Shown: in pieces, positions 15,992-20,943 of the stretch
Position numbering within the stretch: the stretch's first letter is position 1
Layout of the letters: each line of letters starts with the position of its first letter
Assembly: GCA_002501805.1 (NCBI GenBank)
Contig: DAOI01000020.1
Coordinates: 23,793-44,735, forward strand
DNA from: Euryarchaeota archaeon UBA463
GTDB lineage: Archaea > Thermoplasmatota > Poseidoniia > Poseidoniales > Thalassarchaeaceae
DNA: 20,943 nucleotides
Direction of reading: 5' to 3'
The notes under the pieces: model-generated
The model's database searches: none
What the model was told of the DNA's origin: nothing
What the model saw: the letters and a program-made list of their open reading frames with translations, nothing else
Program-made: the position numbers and the translations under genes

Positions 15992-17872
15992 CTACTCGTC
16001 ACTGTCTTCGGACTCGACCTCTTCGAAGTCAGCCTCGACTACATCGTCTGAGCCTTCACTTTCTTGTTGTTCAGCCATTTCAGCTGCGGCCGCCTCGTAG
16101 AGCTTTGCTGATACTTCATGTAATGACTCCTCGACCTCTGACATCTTAGCCTGCACAGCGGCCTCGTCCAAATCGTCTACATCTATCGTCTTGTCGTCCT
16201 TTGTAATCAAGGCCCTCAATTCCTCGAGCTTGGCGTGGATTGGCTCTGCATTCAAGTCTGAGATTTTCTCTGCTGCCTCATTGAGCATTTTCGTAGCCTG
16301 ATATACCATTCCATCAGCGGAATTAATCAGAGTTACACCGGCCTTTCTTCTCTTATCTTCAGAAGCAAATTCTTCAGCTTCTGCTACCTTAGCATTGATC
16401 TCATCCTCAGTAAGGGATGTTTGGCTCTCTATCTTTATCGATTGCTCTGTTCCCGTCCCCAAATCCTTGGCAGACACATTTACGATCCCATTAGCATCGA
16501 TATCAAAGGTAACCTCGATTTGTGGAATTCCCCTTGGAGAAGGGGGAATTCCCATTAGATGAAATCTTCCAAGAGTAATGTTGTCCTTGGCAAATTCTCT
16601 CTCGCCCTGTAGGACATGTACCTCGACCGCTGGCTGATTGTCAGCGGCAGTGGAGAATGTTTCTGATCTCCTGGTCGGTATTGTTGTATTCCTCTCGATC
16701 ATTGTCGTCATGATGCCCCCTAGTGTTTCGATACCAAGAGTAAGTGGCGTAACATCGAGAAGTAGTACGTCGGTAACTCCTTCATCTCCAGTTATTATTC
16801 CTGCTTGGAGAACTGCTCCTACTGCGACCGCTTCGTCTGGATTAATACCCTTGAAGGGTGGCTTACCGACTTCTTTCTCTATAGCTTCTTGAACTGCTGG
16901 GACTCTTGTGGAACCACCTACTAGAATGACCTTGTCCACGTTTCCTTTCTTAATTCCAGCATCCTTCATGGCCCTTCTTGTCGGACCCATAGTCCTCTCT
17001 ACAAGATCTGAAATAAGATCCTCGAATTTGGCCTTAGACAGCGAGATATCAAGATGCTCTGGTTGACCGTCCCCACTCATTGTAATAAATGGAAGATTGA
17101 TTTGGGTCGTACTAGTACCTGAAAGTTCTATCTTGGCCTTCTCCGCAGCCTCTCGAAGTCTTGTTATTGCTGTCATATCGCTCGACAAATCGATTCCAGT
17201 TGATTTCTTGAATTCCGAAACCAGCCAGTCTATGACTACCTCGTCAAAGTCATCACCACCAAGACGATTGTCGCCACTCGTAGCCTTGACCTCAATCTGA
17301 GGCTGGCCATCTACCTGATATATCTCCAAAACCGAAACATCGAATGTACCTCCTCCCAAGTCATACACTAATATTGTCTGATCATCGTCTTTATCGACGC
17401 CATAAGCCAGTGCTGCGGCTGTAGGCTCGTTGATAATTCTGAGAACTTCAAGGCCTGCTATCCTCCCGGCATCCTTCGTTGCCTGGCGTTGTGCATCTGT
17501 GAAGTATGCTGGACAAGTAATCACTGCTTGATTTACCTCTCTGCCTAGGTAGTCTTCGGCATCTGACTTTAGCTTCTGCAAAATAAATGCCGAAATCTCC
17601 TGTGGGGTATACTCGGAGTCATCTATCTCCTTCTTCCAATCGGTACCCATCTCCCTCTTTACTGACATAATGGTTCTCTCAGAATTAGTAACGGCCTGTC
17701 TCTTAGCGGTTATGCCAACCACTCTGTCGCCCCCATTCTTAGAGAATGCAACAACACTGGGAGTGGTTCTCGAGCCCTCTGAATTGGGAATAACCACTGG
17801 TTTACCGGCCTCCAATGTTGCCACGCAGCTGTTTGTTGTTCCCAAATCTATTCCAATTACTGGTCCAGTCAT
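15992..17872 (-). CDS. dnaK: Chaperone DnaK (Hsp70)
   Basis: A full-length 626-residue Hsp70 that folds and protects proteins through ATP-driven cycles with DnaJ and GrpE, neither of which is in this window. Landmarks: GIDLGTTNSCVA (7-18), DLGGGTFDVS (171-180), VGGSTRVPAV (318-327), the interdomain linker VLLLDVTP (369-376), the beta substrate domain, a helical lid, and an acidic end with DDVVEADFEEVE typical of DnaK. After MGTDW the sequence goes directly to YTPQEIS, so it lacks the roughly 23-residue insert of Gram-negative DnaK. That short form is shared by archaeal and Gram-positive proteins and fits the known bacterial origin of archaeal dnaK. It lies 21 bases behind the Hsp20-like gene and has a strong ribosome binding site. 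Confidence 0.98.
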   Translation of the reverse strand: MTGPVIGIDLGTTNSCVATLEAGKPVVIPNSEGSRTTPSVVAFSKNGGDRVVGITAKRQAVTNSERTIMSVKREMGTDWKKEIDDSEYTPQEISAFILQKLKSDAEDYLGREVNQAVITCPAYFTDAQRQATKDAGRIAGLEVLRIINEPTAAALAYGVDKDDDQTILVYDLGGGTFDVSVLEIYQVDGQPQIEVKATSGDNRLGGDDFDEVVIDWLVSEFKKSTGIDLSSDMTAITRLREAAEKAKIELSGTSTTQINLPFITMSGDGQPEHLDISLSKAKFEDLISDLVERTMGPTRRAMKDAGIKKGNVDKVILVGGSTRVPAVQEAIEKEVGKPPFKGINPDEAVAVGAVLQAGIITGDEGVTDVLLLDVTPLTLGIETLGGIMTTMIERNTTIPTRRSETFSTAADNQPAVEVHVLQGEREFAKDNITLGRFHLMGIPPSPRGIPQIEVTFDIDANGIVNVSAKDLGTGTEQSIKIESQTSLTEDEINAKVAEAEEFASEDKRRKAGVTLINSADGMVYQATKMLNEAAEKISDLNAEPIHAKLEELRALITKDDKTIDVDDLDEAAVQAKMSEVEESLHEVSAKLYEAAAAEMAEQQESEGSDDVVEADFEEVESEDSDE

Positions 17873-17879
17873 TTTTTTT

Positions 17880-17884
17880 CCTCC
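17880..17884 (-). promoter_or_regulatory. Strong Shine-Dalgarno site of dnaK
   Basis: GGAGG on the minus strand lies 7 bases before the dnaK ATG, separated by an A-run. It is the clearest ribosome binding site in the window, where most other genes appear leaderless or weakly preceded. It sits in the 21-base gap after the Hsp20-like stop codon and supports independent, efficient translation of the second gene of the unit. Confidence 0.8.
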
Positions 17885-17893
17885 TGTGATAGG

Positions 17894-18490
17894 CTAAGCC
17901 GTATCGAAAGTGATGTCTAATATGCCATTATTCAGATTCCAGTCAGAGACTGAGCTGGCTGCCTGAGGGAGATTGATACTCTTAATAGGCCTGAGCTGGG
18001 TTCTCCTCATTAGTTGTAGTACATTTCCTCCATGGGACAGTATCAGCTCGAAGGTTCCTTCATCGAGATCTACAATATTCGAGACATCGATAGTAACATA
18101 CATGCAATTTCCATCGAGGTAAGTATCCTCTAGAGGAACATCTGATTCATCCTCTTGTTCTTCTTCCACTTCTACCTCGGCTGGCTCATCGTCAGGACCT
18201 ACTTGGACATTGATCCCCATGTTCTTGAAAATCTCTGAAAATCCTTCGGGATGGTTCATGAAAGATTCCATCTGCTTCCGGAAGTTTTCCGGGTCACCTT
18301 GAAAATTCATTTTCACGTTACTATTGTAGATACTCTCTGCATCTATACCCAGATTGTCAAACTGCTGACGGATTCTTGAAATCGTATCCTCTAGTTCCGA
18401 CTTGTCTATCGGCATTCCCATCTGATTGAACAGATTGAGCATCTGCTCAATCATTTTTTCTTCCCATTCATCCGAATTTGAACTGCTCAT
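17894..18490 (-). CDS. Hsp20/alpha-crystallin-like protein with unrecognised N-terminal domain
   Basis: A 198-residue acidic protein directly upstream of dnaK. Residues about 127-197 fit a divergent small heat-shock fold: MYVTIDVSN, then a strand pair with FELILSHGGNVLQL, then SINLPQAA, and finally NLNNGILDITF, matching the family's closing nGvLxI block. The protein ends there, without the IxI tail used for sHSP assembly. Residues 1-97 are predicted helical, with many Met and Phe (MLNLFNQMGMPID, FRKQMESFMNHPEGF), and match nothing I recognise; a Glu/Asp-rich linker (98-120) joins the halves. The ATG at 18490 is chosen; an in-frame GTG at 18499 is possible. The place before dnaK, where some genomes carry grpE, suggests a co-chaperone or holdase role (inference). 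GrpE itself is not indicated. Confidence 0.7.
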   Translation of the reverse strand: MSSSNSDEWEEKMIEQMLNLFNQMGMPIDKSELEDTISRIRQQFDNLGIDAESIYNSNVKMNFQGDPENFRKQMESFMNHPEGFSEIFKNMGINVQVGPDDEPAEVEVEEEQEDESDVPLEDTYLDGNCMYVTIDVSNIVDLDEGTFELILSHGGNVLQLMRRTQLRPIKSINLPQAASSVSDWNLNNGILDITFDTA

Positions 18491-18517
18491 TTCAATCACT
18501 AGTTAACTGCCGGTTGT

Positions 18518-18535
18518 ATAGTGCGATAATAGTGC
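18518..18535. repeat. Tandem ATAGTGC direct repeat in chaperone promoter region
   Basis: ATAGTGC occurs at 18518-18524 and again at 18529-18535, exactly 11 bases apart, about one helical turn, so two copies of a protein could bind the same face. The pair lies between a possible TATA element (18536-18543) and the Hsp20-like start, where a repressor would block initiation. The AGTGC core recurs in the dyad near the thermosome start. Confidence 0.5.
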
Positions 18536-18543
18536 CATATATG
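18536..18543. promoter_or_regulatory. Candidate TATA element, chaperone divergent promoter
   Basis: The palindromic CATATATG is the most TATA-like sequence in the 143-base spacer between the Hsp20-like gene and the thermosome gene. On the minus strand it would place a transcription start near 18514, about 24 bases before the Hsp20-like ATG. Being symmetrical, it could also act on the plus strand, though it is far from the thermosome start. Called by eye only. Confidence 0.4.
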
Positions 18544-18600
18544 AACATACGCATTGGAAAATGAGTCCTTTCTTAGAATTGGCAATGCAATGGTAATGGA

Positions 18601-18632
18601 GCACTTCAAATCTAGGACTAGATTCCGAGTGC
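18601..18632. promoter_or_regulatory. Interrupted 32-base dyad abutting the thermosome start codon
   Basis: GCACT (18601-18605) pairs with AGTGC (18628-18632), and AATCTAG (18609-18615) pairs with CTAGATT (18618-18624), all about one centre between 18616 and 18617. Three unpaired bases lie on each side (18606-18608 and 18625-18627). In total 12 of 16 positions are symmetric, and the element ends one base before the thermosome ATG at 18634. It could be an operator for a dimeric heat-shock repressor, or, if transcribed, a leader hairpin (six inner pairs around a GGAC loop plus five outer pairs) able to mask the start. The symmetry is seen directly; both roles are inference. Confidence 0.6.
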
Positions 18633-18633
18633 C

Positions 18634-20247
18634 ATGGTGCAGGCTGAGCATGATGTTGCGCTACAGGACACCGATAGGCTGGAAGGACGTGCTGCTCTAG
18701 TGAATAACGTCAAGGCTGCTGTAGCTCTTGCAGGGGCGGTCAGATCTACCCTTGGCCCCAGGGGGTTGGATAAAATGCTAGTATCGGACGATGGAAATTG
18801 CCTGGTAACTAACGATGGAGTTACGGTAATTGAGGCCGCGAAGGTAGAACATCCAACAGCCAGACTTCTCATCTCCGCGTCATCCTCGCAGGATAAATCA
18901 GCCAGAGATGGGACTACCTCAACGGTAATCCTTACTGCAGAGCTTCTACAGAATTCTCTTGAGCTAGTCAGAATGGGGATTCATCCATCCGTTGTGATTA
19001 ATGGCTTCCTTCTAGCGGAGAGAGAGGCAATTTCAGAGTTAGATAGAGTTTCAAGAGAGGCGGACTCAACGGAAGAGTTGAAGTCCGTAATCTCCACTAC
19101 ACTAGCCGGCAAGATTGGCGAATCATTAGCTTCTAATATCACTGAAATCGCTTTTGATGCTGCTAATTTACTATCAGATGAGAAGGGTGGTGACGACTTG
19201 GAAAGGCTGAGAGTTAAGAGACTGCAAGTCAGTGGAGGGTCCACTGCAGATAGTCGTCTTGTGAATGGCCTGATGATTGCCAAAACTAGAGTCGATATCT
19301 CGACCCCTTCCTCTTCTGATGGTGGCATCATTGCGATACTTGATGGCGGTCTCGAGAATGCCAAGCTTGAGATGGATGCGGAGATAGAGGTTAGCAGTCC
19401 GGGGGTTCTCAGGGGATTCCATGACAGGTCTTTGGACAAATTGAGGGAAGAGGTCGGCCATCTTTCATCATTGGGAGTTGATCTATTAATTGTCAGAGAA
19501 GGGATTTCAGATGATGCTATTCCTATGTTAACTGAAGCGGGTATAACCTCCTACAGGAGGTTTGAGAGGGAAGATTTGGAGAGGCTCTCGAAAATAACGG
19601 GAACCCGTATGGTCAGGAGACCGACTAGGATTTCAGAAGATGATCTAGGGATATTCACTAGTAGGAGAGAAGAAACAGTCGCGGGAATAACTCATTCTGT
19701 AATTGAAGGATCTGAAGGAGGTGCATTAACCGTGGTCATCCGTGGAACATCTCCTCAGATTAGAGAGGAGGCAGTTAGGGCGTTCGATGATGCCATGGGT
19801 GTATCCTTCAGGGTCATCAGGGACTCAAGAATAATACCAGGAGGAGGTGCGATTCAAACACATCTAGCAAGGCACCTGAGGGCTTTCGCTCTAGGAAATC
19901 CAGGCAGGGAGCAATTGGCGATAGAGGGCTATGCGGCGGCACTAGAGGTGATACCTAGGACTCTTGCAGAAAATGCCGGGCTAGATCCTATCGATGTAGT
20001 TTTGGATTTGTCTGCCGCGCAAACTTCCGATGAAGAAGACGGTCATTGGATAGGTCTTGATGCGATGACGGGGAGAAGGTCAAGAATGGACGAGATGGGG
20101 ATCCTAGATCCTTTGTTTGTAACTAGGCATTCTATCTCAGGGTCTACTGAGGCCGCCATAAGCGTACTCAGGATTAATGATGTTCTATGGGCGAAGCAGG
20201 ACCCTACAACTCCTGAATGGAATGAAGAGGAAGGCCTAGAGGAATGA
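18634..20247 (+). CDS. Thermosome subunit (group II chaperonin), divergent
   Basis: A 537-residue subunit of the double-ring archaeal chaperonin, which encloses and folds proteins using ATP. Landmarks: LGPRGLDKMLV (40-50), NDGVT (60-64), DGTT (92-95), DDAM (385-388, the probable hydrolytic Asp region), IPGGGAI (401-407), GLDPIDVVLDL (449-459) and a C-terminal STEAAISVLRINDVL. Differences from a standard subunit are RDGTT in place of GDGTT, loss of the glutamate that normally follows GGGA, and an acidic end EEEGLEE with no GGM-rich tail. It may therefore be one of several paralogues. The ATG at 18634 is favoured because GRAALVNNVKAA lies at the family's usual distance. It is divergent from the Hsp20-like gene and ends with its stop touching the threonine dehydrogenase stop. 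Confidence 0.95.
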   Translation: MVQAEHDVALQDTDRLEGRAALVNNVKAAVALAGAVRSTLGPRGLDKMLVSDDGNCLVTNDGVTVIEAAKVEHPTARLLISASSSQDKSARDGTTSTVILTAELLQNSLELVRMGIHPSVVINGFLLAEREAISELDRVSREADSTEELKSVISTTLAGKIGESLASNITEIAFDAANLLSDEKGGDDLERLRVKRLQVSGGSTADSRLVNGLMIAKTRVDISTPSSSDGGIIAILDGGLENAKLEMDAEIEVSSPGVLRGFHDRSLDKLREEVGHLSSLGVDLLIVREGISDDAIPMLTEAGITSYRRFEREDLERLSKITGTRMVRRPTRISEDDLGIFTSRREETVAGITHSVIEGSEGGALTVVIRGTSPQIREEAVRAFDDAMGVSFRVIRDSRIIPGGGAIQTHLARHLRAFALGNPGREQLAIEGYAAALEVIPRTLAENAGLDPIDVVLDLSAAQTSDEEDGHWIGLDAMTGRRSRMDEMGILDPLFVTRHSISGSTEAAISVLRINDVLWAKQDPTTPEWNEEEGLEE

Positions 20248-20943
20248 CTAGCTAATATTGGAAATCATCTCATCGACCATTCTTCCCAAGTCGTAATCAG
20301 CTTTCCAGCCCCAATCATCTCTAGCCGGCTGATCATCGACATCATTTGGCCATGAGTCTGCTACCTTCTGTCTGAAATCTGGAATAAAATCACAAGTGAA
20401 TTCAGGTATTCTCTCAGCTATTTTATCAATTAATTCCCCCGCAGTGAAGGATATTCCCTTGATATTGTATCCTGCCCTAGAATCTCCAAGGCTCCCTAAA
20501 TCGGCCTGCATGATACTTTCAGTCGCTCTAATCGCATCATTCATGTACATCATAGGCAATCTGGTATCTTCACTGACAAAACACTCGTAGTGCCCGTATT
20601 TTACAGCGGCTCTGAAAATATCTACTGCGTAGTCAGTAGTGCCTCCTCCAGCAGGTGCTTTCCATGAAATCAATCCTGGAAATCTAAGCCCGCGTACATC
20701 TACGCCATACTGTTTCCAGTAGTTCAAGCCCAAAATCTCACCTGTTACCTTTGTCTTACCATACATCGTAGTTGGATTGAGAGGACTGGACTGGAGAGCA
20801 ATATCTGGAGAGTCGGGGCCAAATACTGCAATTGAAGAAGGTGCGAAGACCTTCAAATTGAAATCTCTAGCTGCCTCCAGAACACATACTGTACCACCTA
20901 CATTCACTCTCTGACATAGCTCAGGATCTTTCTCACCTGTCGC
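20248..20943 (-). CDS. L-threonine 3-dehydrogenase, SDR type, 5' end cut by window edge
   Basis: A short-chain dehydrogenase-type enzyme that oxidises L-threonine to 2-amino-3-ketobutyrate with NAD+, the first step of threonine breakdown to glycine and acetyl-CoA. The frame is open to the right edge; 231 C-terminal residues are visible and about 80, including the NAD-binding GxxGxxG, are missing. An internal GTG near 20907 should not be taken as the start, since the conserved sequence continues upstream (ATGEKDPEL then VNVGG). Visible landmarks are APSSIAVFG, the catalytic YGKTK (Tyr61, Lys65 of the fragment), RFPGLISWKAPAGGGTTDYA, SEDTRLPMMYMNDAI, PDFRQKVADSWP and the DDWGWK end, the pattern of the Thermoplasma and Flavobacterium enzymes. 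The partner ketobutyrate ligase is not visible. Its stop directly touches that of the thermosome gene. Confidence 0.92.
   Translation of the reverse strand, partial: ATGEKDPELCQRVNVGGTVCVLEAARDFNLKVFAPSSIAVFGPDSPDIALQSSPLNPTTMYGKTKVTGEILGLNYWKQYGVDVRGLRFPGLISWKAPAGGGTTDYAVDIFRAAVKYGHYECFVSEDTRLPMMYMNDAIRATESIMQADLGSLGDSRAGYNIKGISFTAGELIDKIAERIPEFTCDFIPDFRQKVADSWPNDVDDQPARDDWGWKADYDLGRMVDEMISNIS

Noticed and set aside
17894..18490. Reading the gene before dnaK as grpE
   Set aside because: It lacks the long N-terminal coiled coil and C-terminal GrpE beta-domain pattern, and its end fits an alpha-crystallin-like fold instead.
18981..19439. Minus-strand open frame of 152 codons inside the thermosome gene
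   Set aside because: Ser-rich shadow of a conserved chaperonin sequence; no independent support.
11394..20943. Search for defence, phage, CRISPR or toxin-antitoxin modules
   Set aside because: Every long frame here is explained by a housekeeping, envelope or peptidase family; no repeat array, integrase, transposase or small paired genes were seen.

Overview
The window looks like a compact, gene-dense chromosomal segment of an uncultured marine heterotrophic archaeon. The best fit is Candidatus Poseidoniales (Marine Group II) or a close relative in Thermoplasmatota. The evidence is a group II chaperonin (thermosome) beside a bacterial-type DnaK, a stand-alone Bud32 kinase, NadA, an SDR-type L-threonine dehydrogenase of the Thermoplasma kind, a small archaeal conserved protein (11394-11810), acidic proteins, and large Asp/Ser/Thr-rich secreted proteins with one C-terminal membrane anchor. 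This assignment is inferred from gene content; there is no rRNA or marker tree here. I see no phage, insertion sequence, CRISPR array or plasmid functions.

Layout. Positions 1-2155 (minus): bud32, rdgB/HAM1 and a two-helix membrane protein cut by the left edge. 2222-3295 (plus): nadA, divergent from bud32. 3301-6464 (minus): an Mrp/NBP35-type ATPase, then a PAP2-family membrane enzyme with a large extracytoplasmic domain. 6566-7047 (plus): an ArsC-like reductase with a GTG start, then tRNA-Gly(GCC). 7060-11810 (minus): a three-gene run of small archaeal protein, acyltransferase-3 membrane enzyme and ~1030-residue surface protein. 11934-15991 (plus): agmatinase-type ureohydrolase, secreted M14 carboxypeptidase and M17 leucyl aminopeptidase. 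15992-20247: a chaperone island with dnaK and an Hsp20-like gene on minus, divergent from a thermosome gene on plus. 20248-20943 (minus): L-threonine 3-dehydrogenase cut by the right edge.

How the genes fit together. The peptidases, ureohydrolase and threonine dehydrogenase fit a protein- and amino-acid-consuming lifestyle. The acyltransferase and surface protein suggest envelope building. The 143-bp region between the Hsp20-like and thermosome genes carries a direct repeat and a long interrupted dyad that share a GCACT/AGTGC core, a candidate shared control element for both chaperone branches.

Most notable points: (1) the Mrp-type ATPase has no cysteine at all, and its usual CxxC iron-sulfur loop is replaced by an Ig-like (bacterial Big-type) sequence; (2) the dyad ends one base before the thermosome start codon; (3) convergent genes meet with 0-5 bp between stop codons; (4) the Hsp20-like protein beside DnaK carries an unrecognised N-terminal domain.
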